A stretch of DNA of 64,000 nucleotides from Takakia lepidozioides (taxonomy: Eukaryota; Streptophyta; Takakiopsida; Takakiales; Takakiaceae): positions 35,152,001 to 35,216,000 of the forward strand of contig CM060731.1 of assembly GCA_030704615.1 (NCBI GenBank). Reading direction: 5' to 3'. The notes beneath the pieces are model-generated. The model was given only the letters and a program-made list of their open reading frames with translations. It made no database searches and had not been told where the DNA came from. Below, piece after piece: positions 48,001 through 58,215 of the stretch. Position 1 is the stretch's first letter. Each line of letters begins with the position of its first letter. Both the position numbers and the translations under genes were made by a program.

Positions 48001-50644
48001 GATCAAGGGAAAGATGTGGAGAGTTGTCCACAACTTGTATGCTCACACCAAAAGCTGTGTCACTGTTAACGGACAGAAGTCCAACTTCTTTGACATAGAC
48101 CAAGGTGTAGCTCAAGGATGTACTCTCTCCCCTCTGCTCTTCAATGTTTTCATCAATCAACTCCTCGAGGATGTGGAAAGTGAAGGATTTGGGTTAAGGG
48201 TGGGTGATACCACCATATCAGCCCTTATGTTTGCGGATGACTTTGCAGGCATAGGGGAGACTCCAACCAATCTCCAGGAGTTGATTGATTGCGCGAAGAG
48301 ATACTTTGATCTTTGGGGGCTAGAGGCTAATGTCAGCAAATGTGCAGTGGTAGCATTCAACGACAGAGGAGAGGGAGGAAGTGATCTTAAGTGGCAGTGG
48401 GGTAGCCAAGAGATCCCGGTCCTCCCTTCCTACACTTACCTGGGCGTTGAGTTTTCCTCCAATTGTAATTGGGATGCACATATCCGGAAAGTTGTTCAAA
48501 CTGGCAAGGGCAAAGCTCTGGGGCTCACTAAATTTTTCCACTGCAGAGGGGTCATCTCTGAGGTTAAGAAAACCATGCTTTGTCGCGTTATTAGACCTGC
48601 CTTGGAGTACGGATCTGCTATATGGGTTGATAACTCCAACCAGGCTAAGTCTCTAGAATCCATTCAAGTGGGGGTGCTTAAGGAGTGTATGTCAGCATGC
48701 TCCAAAACAGCCAATGTGGCTGTTCGGGGTGAGTTTGGCATTCCGTCCTTAAGCTCCCGACGAGATGAATTCAAGGTCAGATGGTGGGGTCAGCTGCAAC
48801 ATATGCCCAACACCAGATATCCTAAGTTAATCGACTCTATATCTTGGAAACAGGACCGCCCTGTCAAACAGGCTAAGTCCTGGCAGAAGAGAGTAGAAAA
48901 GATTCTCAAGGACCTGGACCTGGATCCGCAGTTCTTGACCCTGCTGGATAAATCTGACTTAGAGGCTGTAGTGTCTGAAGCCATGTCTGTTGCCATGAGA
49001 TTGTCTGATGAAAATGAAGTTAGGCAGAGAACTTCCCTGAACTTGTTTCCAGTCAGTGACATGGGGGTGGACATCTTGGATGACCTCAAGGGTCTACCCA
49101 CTCTCGGCACTAGACTGAAATTTAAACTCAGGGCAGGAAGCCTACCTTTGAACAGCAAACAGAAGCAGAGAGGAAAGGGAGAGTGCAATTGTCCGTTGTG
49201 TGGATCTGAAGACAGTATTCATTTTCTGATACACTGTCCGGGGTTCTCTCACCAAAGAGACGCTCTCTTCAATTCTATCAAGGGAATTGTGCCTGTACCC
49301 CTGTTTACCAACTTTGAAAGTCTCGAGGCTGAGCCAAAAGCCCAGGCCCTCCTGAGGCCTAGTTTTTGGGCAAATCACACACAGCAGATTGATGCTTGTG
49401 TGAAGGGTTTTCTAGAGGATATCTGGAAAACCCGGATTAATTCCTTATATGAAGGTAAGTCTTACTACCAACGTCAGCCCCTGACGGAGGTAGGTTCTGT
49501 TCCTTTTGTTACCGCTCAAACTGGGCTCGGGGTCAATGGCCACAAGGCTACGGCAAACAACGTCTTATGAGTACAATCTCTTTTTGCTCTTGGGCAGCAC
49601 AAGAGGGCCCTCTTGTTCCACCAAACTGGGTGTGGGATCTGTGGCACAAGGGTAACAAATTCTCACGAGTACTTTTTTCTTCTTACTCTTGGGCTAGCAA
49701 GGTCAATGACCAGAATTTCTTTGACAAATGAGTACATCTTTCTCTTGCTCCACTATCCCTGTTTAAATTCTCCTTTTGTTGGCAGAGTTGCTGCAGAAAG
49801 TTTACGTCCTAGTGCTTCTTCGTGGTAGTGCTTGATGAAGGCTAATAGGTTGTTCCCTAGAGCCAGGACTCCCACACCGCATTACAGGCACATTAACGTC
49901 CACATTAATGTCAGAACAGGTCTGTCTTAGATCTCAGCAATATTCTAACTGGCTCTCAACAAAGTCTGGTAAGCCATCTGGTGATGCTCTTTAACCACGC
50001 TTCTTGGTTGGGAAAGGGGTCGCTTATTACTATAACGTCGGCAACTCACTTCTGGGCTACATCTCATCCTTGGAAGCTTGAAACCCCCACAACCAGTTAT
50101 GGCCAATATTCGCAGGGAACAGACAATGAGTACAACTGTCTGTGTCTGTGGAACACTCTTGCTCTCTGGCTTCCTGTGGATGTTTATTGCTGTTCCGGTC
50201 CTTCTTTCACACACGTCAGAGGCCCTCTATAAAATTATCAACTGGCTGTCACTACTCTTTTTGTCTCAGTTTTAGAAGCTCAGGACTTCGCCCTATCCTT
50301 GGCTCTGAATACTGTGTGACACTCCCATTGGTTTAAAAACTTTGTAGGGAGCTTTGCAAATCCCTGGTCAAAGCCATCCCGCACTGTCGTGTACCCAGTG
50401 GTGCACTCCTCCCACCTTTTCTGCTCCGTCTAAACTGGAATGGGGTCTACAGTCAGTGGGCTGCTGCAATGTAAGCCTAAGGTGCACTTACCAAGTACTG
50501 TTGTGGGCTGTTTGTCTGTGGTAACAGTTTCATTCCAGCTGCATTGACCAATGGTTAAGGCAGCAGGCTACGTGCCCCATTTGCAAATTCTGTCTTGGCT
50601 CTTCATGGACTGAAGGCTCCAGCGGCGCTGGCTTCATGGTATGA
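42021..50644 (+). CDS. SDIR1: SDIR1-like RING-H2 E3 ubiquitin ligase
   Basis: Eight exons join in phase: 42021-42098, 42590-42647, 42860-42912, 43285-43522, 43699-43834, 43993-44044, 44578-44691 and 50528-50644. They give 281 residues; Arabidopsis SDIR1 has 273. It starts Met-Ser-Phe-Val-Phe-Arg-Gly-Ser-Arg-Gly as in SDIR1, then two membrane helices (about 42-57 and 63-80), a Gln/Ala-rich stretch, the conserved Arg-Leu-Gln-Gly-Leu-Arg-Leu-Gln-Leu-Ala-Leu-Leu-Asp-Arg-Glu block, and the Leu-Pro-Val-His-Lys-Tyr-Lys block. The C3H2C3 RING uses Cys222, Cys225, Cys240, His242, His245, Cys248, Cys259 and Cys262, all present. In Arabidopsis SDIR1 is an ER-membrane E3 ligase promoting abscisic acid and drought/salt responses; the same role here is inference. 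The final 5.8-kb intron (44692-50527) splits the RING between Gln243 and Phe244 and holds a LINE. Confidence 0.93.
45154..46837 (+). pseudogene. LINE N-terminal ORF and APE endonuclease, frameshifted
   Basis: Frame 45088-45792 (no in-frame ATG near its start) encodes a basic N-terminal part and then copies of a 47-codon unit with Pro-Lys-Cys-x-Glu-Pro-x-Arg and Glu-Gly-Phe-Gly-Thr-Leu-x-Gly-Leu-Pro-Ile-Leu. A 2-base loss near 45735 shifts the frame; 45719-46837 continues with the third unit and the endonuclease. Endonuclease motifs: Ala-Thr-Phe-Asn, Gln-Glu-Thr-Trp, Cys-Val-Tyr-Met-Pro, Leu-Leu-Gly-Asp-Phe-Asn-Ala, Asp-Tyr-Ile-Ile and Ser-Asp-His-Phe, consistent with the APE fold that nicks target DNA. 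It ends in a TGA at 46835-46837, caused by an extra A in the run near 46824. Confidence 0.85.
45520..45930 (+). repeat. Three tandem 141-base units inside the LINE ORF
   Basis: Units begin at 45526, 45667 and 45806, marked by 'cctaagtgt'. The first spacing is 141 bases (47 codons), the second 139, so the last junction breaks the frame. The encoded unit mixes a Cys/Glu/Arg part with a basic Tyr-Thr-Arg-Arg-x-Lys-Ser-x-His-Gly part. Confidence 0.9.
46866..49570 (+). pseudogene. LINE reverse transcriptase and zinc knuckle, frameshifted
   Basis: Two overlapping frames, 46866-48098 and 47813-49570, form one reverse transcriptase. The break is a single missing base near 47886. Motifs: Asn-Tyr-Arg-Gly-Ile-Thr-Leu-Leu-Asn, Phe-Phe-Leu-Asp-Val-Lys-Lys-Ala-Tyr-Asp, Gly-Val-Ala-Gln-Gly-Cys-Thr-Leu-Ser-Pro, active site Phe-Ala-Asp-Asp, Leu-Gly-Val-Glu-Phe, and C-terminal Cys-x-Cys-Pro-Leu-Cys-Gly with His-Phe-Leu-Ile-His-Cys-Pro. 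No RNase H domain is visible. The stop is at 49568-49570. This copy is less decayed than that at 2.1-4.8 kb and retains the full C-terminus. Confidence 0.88.
49500..49750 (+). repeat. Iterated LINE 3' tail units
   Basis: After the LINE stop codon, variants of the tail recur: 'tggccacaagg...cttatgagtaca' at about 49538-49577, 'tggcacaagggtaacaaattctcacgagtac' near 49640-49671, and 'caatgacc...caaatgagtaca' near 49710-49735. The copies diverge progressively. Confidence 0.55.
49760..50527. other. Remaining SDIR1 intron sequence
   Basis: No gene is seen. The stretch at 50090-50135 ('tatggccaa...caatgagtaca') again resembles a LINE tail. The intron ends with the AG at 50526-50527 before the last SDIR1 exon. 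Confidence 0.45.
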
Positions 50645-51059
50645 AACCTCAAGTTGTGTGTTTCATTCTCTCCCACGACGTCCTGTGGATAGAAATTTTT
50701 CCTCCAGCTATTTGGCACCTCCATCATTGGTTAGGAATGTAGTGTGTCAGGATCGTTGAATGAAGAAAGGTAGGGCTCAACTCCTGCAAGCTGTTTGAAA
50801 TAAATAGATGACATCCGGGGACTAGATTATCACTGATGATGATTGGCTTATGAGTTTGCCAAGTTGAAAAATTGAGGGCTGCTTAGACTGCTGAGACGCA
50901 AAAAAGACATTTGTGCCGTGTTAAACTGGTCACTTCTCTCATTGGTGGTGCAATCTCATCACAGGTCCATGCAGTTCACTGCACAAGACTGTACTTGTTG
51001 TAAAATCCCTCTTAACATGTGTAGCAATGATGTGGGGTGTGTGATTCACCAACTTGAAT

Positions 51060-51864
51060 GGTGACTGGCAGCCGTATCATATTCACGAGCCCAATATCTA
51101 GCCACCAATAATCCCGAGACTCATCAGAGGCAGCTCCAGGAAGCAACCAGCTTATAATGAAGCCCTTGGCCGATGCGTAAGCACTGCTATCTGCACTCAT
51201 GTCTGTTAGAGAAGAAACACAGCCAAAGCAGGACAAAGGCTCCTTTGAGCGCCCTAAATATGAAGCATGAGTTACAAAAGCTTCACAGGAAATTGCAAGC
51301 TCTGAGAAAAGATATCCACTGAGTGACAAGACACAAGTAAGCATCAACTGATTTCAATTTGATCACTCCAGTAAAGAACAAGATGTGCATGGATGCATGC
51401 TAGCCCTGCCTTGGTATAGTAACTTTCAATGTATCTTATTCATACTCGAGTTCCCAGCAATAACAACACTGTTCCCTTCTCCAACCCATGATTTACGGTC
51501 TAACGGCTGGAATCTTGGCCTCCCTCCCTCCCTCCCTCCCTCCCCAGTGGAGCTCGAGGAGTTTGGGTCCTTGGGGCATCCATCACAACAAACAAATGAA
51601 GGCTCATCTGACTTCCTTCCATGCCTGGCATGCCTGCCGTTACAGAGTGTCCCCATGCCCACAAGTGCCAGAGTTTTTGGTTTCTTGGTACATCTTTAAT
51701 TGCTCGACCTTGTATCGTGGCAGCTAAATCTGCTTGCAGCACAAGGAGAATCGAAGCATCCCTCAATTCAAATGGCCTCGTTTGTTCGCTTACATCGGAA
51801 GTCTGGTGTCTTGGGATTTCTATGTGAAAACCATCACTGCCCCCTGCCTTGCCTGTGCTGAGAG
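51060..51864 (-). other. Possible exons of an unrecognised minus-strand gene
   Basis: Two minus-strand segments look coding. 51864 down to about 51717 follows an AG and ends at a GT; it includes Glu-Ile-Pro-Arg-His-Gln-Thr and Leu-Arg-Asp-Ala-Ser-Ile-Leu-Leu-Val-Leu-Gln. 51336 down to about 51060 follows a 'cactcag' acceptor and includes Phe-Gly-Cys-Val-Ser-Ser-Leu-Thr-Asp-Met and Tyr-Trp-Trp-Leu-Asp-Ile-Gly-Leu. I do not recognise the family. Its 5' part would have to overlap the first exon of the OSB-like gene on the other strand, which weakens the model. Confidence 0.35.
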
Positions 51865-51890
51865 CTTCAAGAAGGTGTGGATTGCACACT

Positions 51891-52579
51891 ATGTACTCTT
51901 CTCTGCATTTTCCAAACCGAAGTGCATCGGGATTTTTGTCTAACTGTTTGAAACCACTTGCGGGAAATTGGAGATTAGTGGAGAATGACCAACAAGGGCA
52001 GCTGGATGTGGAGAGCAACAAATGGCCGCGGCTGCCAAAGGCCACATGCAGCAAGGAAATTGCCAACACAATGCACGTCATTTCCCTTGTGGACCCTGGC
52101 ACGGAGATGGATAACTTGGATATTGGAAAAGTGTTGGGGCGCCTTGCTGCGCCTAAGACTGTTACTGGAACACATACTCCAAGCTGGTGAGCTATTTCTG
52201 TCATACCAAGAAGTTCTATGGCACAAGATATCTTGCCTTCTTAATCACGATTGTCAATGGTGCTGTCATTACAGGCGGCCATAGGGGTGTGTTATCATTG
52301 AGATTGTATGGGCGAGGTTGCTGAATCCGTGTATGGTGAGAACTAGGGTTCAGGTGGGATAAACTGCCATTAGATGTTATGTTATTCCAACTTCCATGTC
52401 ACTCTTCAAGATACACAGACAATTGATAAAGACCAGGTTGGTATGGCAGGTTGAAGTTGGAGATTTGGGATCAGCTGACAGGGCACAATGTGAAGAAAGG
52501 GGAAGGGATTCATGTTACTGGGCCTCTGGTTGTTAATGGGTATGTCCACAAGGCAGATATTCCCCAAAGAAGTGCCAAG
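51891..52579 (+). CDS. OSB-like organellar single-stranded DNA-binding protein (partial model)
   Basis: Exon 1, 51891-52186, begins ATG. Its first 25 or so residues are Ser/Leu/Arg-rich with no acidic residue, as in organelle transit peptides. It continues Lys-Trp-Pro-Arg-Leu-Pro-Lys-Ala, Ile-Ala-Asn-Thr-Met-His-Val-Ile, and Gly-Lys-Val-Leu. Exon 2, 52450-52579, joins in phase through a Trp codon and holds Leu-Glu-Ile-Trp-Asp-Gln-Leu, Lys-Lys-Gly-Glu-Gly-Ile-His-Val-Thr-Gly and Ala-Asp-Ile-Pro-Gln. Together they match the OB-fold of plant OSB proteins, which bind single-stranded DNA in mitochondria or plastids and limit recombination. Exon 2 ends in phase 0. The next exon is uncertain: a candidate PDF-motif exon lies at 54977, in the frame of the PPR gene. 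I found no Trp-Trp-Asp-Asn-Arg exon between. Confidence 0.65.
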
Positions 52580-52839
52580 GTCAGTGTTACTTTCACTCAT
52601 GATCACATTGTATCCCAAGTTGTGCAGGGATGGGCATCCCTGCACGTGTCGAAAAATCTTCAGAGTCGCTCTTCTTTTGCCTCATTCTTTCTATTACTCA
52701 CTCTGCTAGATTGGTCTTTAACTTTGGGTCGTCATTTAGTAGTGATTGGTTCTTTTCTTGATGCAGTGGAGAAGATCTGTATAATGGTATGCGCATGAAC
52801 CTAAAAAGAGAATTACATGTGTCGGGAGCTGATGACATC

Positions 52840-52915
52840 AGTGGGGAGTGGGGCCAGCTTGTCACTGCCACACATGATGATGATGATAGCCTGAGACTTC
52901 GTGATTGACAACACA
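52840..52915 (+). repeat. Second copy of the repeat at 178-250
   Basis: The sequence reads Ser-Gly-Glu-Trp-Gly-Gln-Leu-Val and ends Leu-Arg-Leu-Arg-Asp-stop. It is matched at 178-250, including bases after the stop. A run of four GAT codons is extra here. Whether it is an OSB terminal exon is unresolved. Confidence 0.45.
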
Positions 52916-53639
52916 CTGTTGGGGCACACTGTCTATATGGTTGGTGTAGGTTTCGACTTGGACTGGCCACAACTGTTTGGGTTACCTTTTAATCTCTGTA
53001 TGGAATTGTTACTCTGGACGTACATGGAGATGATTGCTTTCTTTACAATGGATTAAATCAAAACGTTGTTAGCTGTTGCAGAACCACCATTCCGTGGTCT
53101 ACTCAGTGCACCTTATGGGCGATTGTAGGAAGCTGGGTGCCTACAAGTAGATCTTGATGAGCAGTGGGGCATGGGACACAAGTGGGGAGGGGCTGACATG
53201 TGTGGACTAGTGTCATGTGGGAGCAGGTGGCAGTGAACACGTTGAGATGTTCAGCGTCAGAGAATTGGGGTTGCCCTATCTCTACACCTTCTGCTGCCTC
53301 CAAACTGTCTATGCCCACAAGACTACAGCAAGCAGTGTGGTGAGAACATCCCCCCCTCCCCTCTTTTCTGTCTGCCCTTTGGCTTCTACAGAGGGGGAAA
53401 TGACGAAGTGTGGTAAGGCCCTAGAGAGTTGCTGCTTGACAGCAAACAAGATAAGTGTGCCACAGATCTACTCTGAGCGTCTTTTGAGCCTTTGATGATT
53501 GATTGGAAGGAGCACCTTACCATTGCCATACTCTGGGCTGAAGTTCAAACTAAGAGTAGGCTGCCTACGTCTTTTTGCTAGTTACCCAGCTAGTTCCCTG
53601 TGCTTGATCTTTGGGTAGGATAGCTTGTTCCTGTGGTGA

Positions 53640-53833
53640 GACTTCATCACACAGAGTTCAATCTTATGCCTATTGAACATATGACTGATTGCACTGGCAG
53701 TCACAATTGCTTGGGAAGGTACTCATAGCCTCGTGCCTATAGACCCGGCGTCCATTTTGGGCAGAAGAAAAGGGAATAGACACGACCTTTGTGAGGGCCT
53801 CACTGCAATGTGCTTGATGGAGAAGAGAATGTA
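53640..53833 (-). mobile_element. LINE 3' tail fragment, diverged
   Basis: 'ggtactcatagcctcgtgcctatagacccggcg' followed by a 'gggcag' and 'gtgagggcctcac' segment mirrors the reverse-strand LINE tail at 2100-2220. It abuts the next LINE fragment, giving another tandem pair of LINE ends. Confidence 0.5.
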
Positions 53834-54492
53834 CTCATAAGATGTTGTTTGCTATAGCTTGAGGCCATTGACCCCGCGCCCAGTTTGAGCGGAACACAAA
53901 GGGACGGAACCTACCTTTGTCAGGGGCTGACGCCGGTAGTACGACTTACCTTGCACTCAACAATTGATCCGGGTTTTCCCGATATCCTCTAGAAATCCCT
54001 TTACACAAGCGTCAACCTGCTGTGTGTGGTTTGCGCAATAACTAAAAGGGGCTGGGCTTTTGGCTCAGCCTCGAGACTTTCAAAGTTGGTAAACAGAGGT
54101 ACATGCACAATTCCCTTGATAGATTTGAAGAGAGCGTCTCTCTGGTGAGAGAACCTCGGACAAGAATCAGAAAATGAATATTGTCTTCAAGTTACAACGG
54201 GCAATTGCACTCTCCCTTTCCTCTCTGCTTTTGTTTGCTGCTCAAAGGTAGGCTTCCCGCCCTGAGTTTAAATTTCAGTCTAGTGCCGAGAGTAGGTAGA
54301 CCCTTGAGGTCATCCATGATGTCCTCCCCCAGGTCACAGACTGGAAACAAGTTCTGGGAAGTTTTCTGCCTAACTTCATTTGCATCAGACAATTTCCTGG
54401 CAACAGACATGGCTTCGGACACTACAGCCTCTAAGTCAGATTTATCCAGCAGGGTCAAGACTTGTGGGTTAAGATTCAGATCCTTGAGAAGA
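53834..54492 (-). mobile_element. 5'-truncated LINE fragment
   Basis: A close match to 2100-2790 of the first LINE: tail (53834-53900), untranslated part, and RT C-terminus with a 54458-54192 open piece encoding Leu-Lys-Phe-Lys-Leu-Arg-Ala-Gly-Ser-Leu-Pro-Leu. Homology ends at about 54492. It lies between the recognised OSB exons and the PPR gene. A GA run (54507-54524) adjoins the truncation point. Confidence 0.8.
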
Positions 54493-54976
54493 GAAGGTTT
54501 AAAGAGAGAGAGAGAGAGAGATTTTACGGAGAAGCTATTCTTAGTGAGACCAAGTCAAATACGAGCCCAAAAGCTCTGACGAGGCAATGGGATGGTAGCA
54601 AAGTTCTCATGGTCTTGTAGGTTGCATGCAGATCAAGCAAAGGGAAAGGAAAAACTCCGGCCGGATTTCCTCCCCGACCCTTCACAGTGGTGGCACCACA
54701 GGTTTGATAAGGTGAGGGTGTCTTCTCATAGGACATGAAAGAGTTTGCTAGTGACTGAAGCTGGCATATATGATGGTGTTGTGTGGACTGATTGTATTTC
54801 CAGCCCCTTGAATTAATGATGATTATGGTCTTCCTCGGAAAATATCAGCAAAGACGTGTTTACTGTTGTTATCACTAGGTTGTCCAAGGTTCTTCCTTGC
54901 TATTTGAAATATGCTTGGAATTCTGGTAGCTGCGCCTGTTCTAAGAGAGGCTGTGGTGCTCTGGTAGTTCTCACAG

Positions 54977-55075
54977 AAAAGTCCAAGGTTGCCAGACTTC
55001 AGACATAAGCATGCAAACAGGGCATGTTGGATTCAGGGTTGGTCGAACCCTTTTTGGGTAAAATTAGTAGCTGCC
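54977..55075 (+). other. OSB PDF-motif exon in frame with the PPR gene
   Basis: After a 'ttctcacag' acceptor, codons read Lys-Ser-Pro-Arg-Leu-Pro-Asp-Phe-Arg-His-Lys-His, then Ala-Cys-Trp-Ile and Asn-Pro-Phe-Trp-Val-Lys. This is the conserved Pro-Asp-Phe-Lys-His-Lys...Leu-Trp motif at the C-terminus of OSB proteins. No stop separates it from the ATG at 55076. It starts in phase 0, the same phase in which the second OSB exon ends. Confidence 0.55.
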
Positions 55076-57592
55076 ATGGTGCAAGGTCGAGGGCAAGGTC
55101 GAGGACAAGCTGGTGATGGAGCCCACAAGAACCCTTCTGGATTTTGCGGGGATGTGAGGAGTCTATCTCGTGAAGGACAACTGAAAGAGGCACTTCACAT
55201 TTTAAACAGACAGGAGATTCCGGCAGATACCAAGACTTATATCCTTCTCTTGCGGGAGTGCATCAAAATTGAAGACCTTGACATGGGAAAACAGGTGCAC
55301 ACCCACATTATCAAAAGAAGATACAAGCCAAACATCTCACTACTCAACACCCTTGTCAATATGTATGCCAAGTGTGGAAGCGCGGTGGATGCACGCCTAG
55401 TGTTTAACCACATGGCTGAACGAAATGTGGTTACATGGACTACAATGATAGCAGGATATGCTCAACATGGATGTAATAGGGAGGCTTTAGAGATTTATGA
55501 GCAAATGTTACGGGATGGGTTGACACCCAACAATTTTACATTTGTTTGCGTTCTCAAGGCCTGTACCAATTTAGGAGCACTGGAGAAGGGCAAAGAGGTC
55601 CATGCTGCGGTCATCGGAGCTGGATTTGCACCAGATGTCTTTGTGGGGACAGCACTTACTGTCATGTATGCCAAATGCGGGAATGTGAAGGATGCACGTG
55701 AAGTGTTTGACCACATGGCTGAAAGAAATGTGGTCTCATGGAGTTCGATGATCACAGCGTATGCTCAGCATGGGTGTGGTATGGATGCATTTGAGCTGTA
55801 TGACCGAATGATACTAGAAGGGGTAAAGCCCAATAAGGTCGCCTTTGTTGCTGTGCTCGGTGCATGTGCCAGCCTGGCAGCCCTGGAAAAGGGCAAAGAG
55901 ATCCATGCTGAAATCCTCAAAGCTGGAGTTTGTCCAGATATGATTTTGGAGACTGCCCTTGTTAATATGTATGCCAAATGTGGGAGCATAAATGATGCAC
56001 GCCAACTGTTTGACAATATGGCTGAACGAAGTGTGGTCTCATGGAGTTGTATGATCGCAGGATATGCTCGGAATGGGTGTGGTATGGAAGTTTTCAAATT
56101 GTATGAGCACATGATCCGGGTAGGGGTAACACCCAACGAGGTCTTGTTCACTTCTCTTGTCAAGGCATGTGCCGGACTGGCAGCCCTGGAAGAGGGCAGA
56201 AAGATTCACGCGGACATCATCACAGCTGGAATTTTGCTGGATATCATTCTGGAGAATAGTCTTATCAACATGTATGCCAATTGTGGAAGCATGGAGGATG
56301 CAGGTCGAGTGTTTGACAATATGGCTAAACGAGATGTGGTGGCATGGAATGCAATGATCACAGGATACGGTTGGCAGGGGTCTTGTAGGGAGGCCCTTCA
56401 ACTATTTGAACGAATGCAACGTGAAGGCTTGAAGCCGAACCTGTTCTCGTGGAGCGCCATTATTGCAGGATTTGCTCAGCATGGGTGTGGTAGGCAGGCT
56501 TTGGAGATGTATGAGCAAATGTTACATGAAGGTGTGACACCGGACAAGGTTACATTTATTTCCGTTCTTCAAGCATGTGCCAGCCTGGCTGTCCTCGACA
56601 AGGGGAAAGAGGTCCATGCTCTCATCATCAAATCTGGAATTGCACCAAATATCATTCTGGAGACTACCCTTGTTGACATGTATGCCAAATGCGGGAGCTT
56701 AAAGGATGCACGTCAAGTGTTCAATAGTATGGCTCGACAAAATGTGGTCTCATGGAATGCCATGATTGCAGGATATGCACAGCATGGCTGTGGTAGGGAG
56801 GCGTTTGAGATGTATGAGCAAATGAGACAGGAAGGGATGATGCCCGACAATGTCACATTCATGTCTGTTCTAAAGGCGTGTGCCACTGTGGCAGCTCTTG
56901 AAAAGGGCATGGAAGTCCATTCTGACATCATCAAGGCTGGAATTGTGCCAGACATCACACTAGAGAATACCCTAGTCGATATGTATGCAAACTGTGGGAG
57001 CATGAAGGATGCGCATCGAGTGTTTGACAATATGGCTGAACGAGGTGTGGTGTCCTGGAATGCCATGATAGCAGGATATGGTCAACATGGGCGTGGTAGG
57101 GAGGCCGTGCAACTATTTGAGGGAATGAAAAAGGAAGGCTTGAAGCCAGATCTTATCACCTTTATATGTGTTCTCTCTGCATGTAGCCATGTGGGCCTAG
57201 TGGATGAAGGCCGTCACTACTTTCACTCATTGAGTGGGGATCATGGCCTCACTCCTACAGCAGAACATTTTGGTTGCATGGTGGACCTTCTTGGTCGTGC
57301 AGGACAATTGTATGAGGCGGAGGACTTGATTAACACGATGCCTATTGAACCAAATCCTGCCGTGTGGGGGGCATTGCTTGGTGCCTGCAGTGTTCATGGT
57401 AATGTGGAGGTAGCGGAACGTGTGGCCACATCCCTTCTCAAGTGGGATCCACAGCATTCTGTAACTTATGTGCTATTATCGAACATCTATGCAGCAGCTG
57501 GCAGGTGGCAGGATACAGCCAAGGTGAGAGAAATGATGGAGGAGAAAGGTGTGAGAACGGTGTCAGGTCCCAGTTGGATTGAGATTGCATGA
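55076..57592 (+). CDS. PPR protein, PLS class with E motifs
   Basis: One uninterrupted 838-residue frame from the first plausible ATG; the open frame itself extends further 5' into OSB-like codons. After a Gly/Gln/Arg-rich start come about twenty PPR units in P-L-S order. Six S-type units carry the Met-Tyr-Ala-Lys/Asn-Cys-Gly motif (near 55360, 55665, 55965, 56270, 56680 and 56985). The C-terminus has [11 protein letters not shown], Val-Trp-Gly-Ala-Leu-Leu-Gly-Ala-Cys and Tyr-Val-Leu-Leu-Ser-Asn-Ile-Tyr-Ala, the E1/E2 region. It ends Trp-Ile-Glu-Ile-Ala without a DYW deaminase. Such proteins bind organellar RNA sequence-specifically and often direct C-to-U editing with a partner deaminase; its target is unknown. 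No clear targeting peptide follows Met55076, which makes the upstream in-frame extension relevant. Confidence 0.92.
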   Translation: MVQGRGQGRGQAGDGAHKNPSGFCGDVRSLSREGQLKEALHILNRQEIPADTKTYILLLRECIKIEDLDMGKQVHTHIIKRRYKPNISLLNTLVNMYAKCGSAVDARLVFNHMAERNVVTWTTMIAGYAQHGCNREALEIYEQMLRDGLTPNNFTFVCVLKACTNLGALEKGKEVHAAVIGAGFAPDVFVGTALTVMYAKCGNVKDAREVFDHMAERNVVSWSSMITAYAQHGCGMDAFELYDRMILEGVKPNKVAFVAVLGACASLAALEKGKEIHAEILKAGVCPDMILETALVNMYAKCGSINDARQLFDNMAERSVVSWSCMIAGYARNGCGMEVFKLYEHMIRVGVTPNEVLFTSLVKACAGLAALEEGRKIHADIITAGILLDIILENSLINMYANCGSMEDAGRVFDNMAKRDVVAWNAMITGYGWQGSCREALQLFERMQREGLKPNLFSWSAIIAGFAQHGCGRQALEMYEQMLHEGVTPDKVTFISVLQACASLAVLDKGKEVHALIIKSGIAPNIILETTLVDMYAKCGSLKDARQVFNSMARQNVVSWNAMIAGYAQHGCGREAFEMYEQMRQEGMMPDNVTFMSVLKACATVAALEKGMEVHSDIIKAGIVPDITLENTLVDMYANCGSMKDAHRVFDNMAERGVVSWNAMIAGYGQHGRGREAVQLFEGMKKEGLKPDLITFICVLSACSHVGLVDEGRHYFHSLSGDHGLTPTAEHFGCMVDLLGRAGQLYEAEDLINTMPIEPNPAVWGALLGACSVHGNVEVAERVATSLLKWDPQHSVTYVLLSNIYAAAGRWQDTAKVREMMEEKGVRTVSGPSWIEIA

Positions 57593-57599
57593 TGTGGGG

Positions 57600-58210
57600 C
57601 AGGAGCAAAACCTTTGTCACCACAGTGAAAAGCAGGCCATCGCCTCAGGCTCATCAGCACACCCCCCATGATACCATCAAGAACCTTCAGGTATGTGGTG
57701 TATATGTCAATCTCTATGTGAATATGCTTCCATTAGGAGGATTATGAAACGGATGCTGCCACACACCCTCCAAGTCCTCATATCAAATTGGCGGGTAAGG
57801 AATTGTTATACAAAATGCTGACCAGTCCCGTGACTTCCAAGATGGGGTTTGTTCTACTCAAGAATCGGACAGCATAGAAGCAGTGCATAGCTTCAGGCAT
57901 GATGGAAAGGTTGTAGTTGTCCTGATTTAACAAAATTTGTACGATGTGTGAGCTGCTCGTTTCTATCACAATTGAAGTTTATACTGAACAGTGAGGGTGA
58001 AGTCACAGGAAACTTATTGCATCAAAATGTTTAAGGGAGCAGGCGTGAAGAAACTTAACCCCAGTATGGCATTTTAAAGCTTTGAACCAAACAGTTTGGG
58101 CACAGGATCCCCACAAGAGTGTTAGAAAACCAGCAGTTATATGACGACATTTCTCCGTTGTCGTAAGTATACATTTCTCAGCTGGTGAGGCAGATTGTTG
58201 ACCTCTGCAC
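57600..58210. other. 3' flank of the PPR gene, no gene seen
   Basis: Likely 3' UTR followed by non-coding sequence. I recognise no domains. Confidence 0.35.
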
Positions 58211-58215
58211 CTGCA

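Larger units (their letters stand above)
45088..49590 (+). mobile_element. Nearly full-length LINE inside an SDIR1 intron
   Basis: Sense-oriented within intron 7 of the SDIR1-like gene. In order it holds an N-terminal ORF part with tandem repeats (45088-45790), an APE-type endonuclease (about 45980-46837), a reverse transcriptase (46866-49570) with a zinc knuckle, and a short 3' tail. The tail is not poly(A); it ends with a 'cttatgagtacaatctct' segment. The true 5' end was not defined and may lie up to about 44900. Three frameshifts disable it. It is the reference copy for the other LINE pieces in the window. Confidence 0.88.

Noticed and set aside
51500-52204. Single 234-codon minus-strand gene
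   Set aside because: Taken whole it includes the reverse of the OSB exon and a CCCTCC repeat. Only sub-segments look coding, so I listed those at low confidence.
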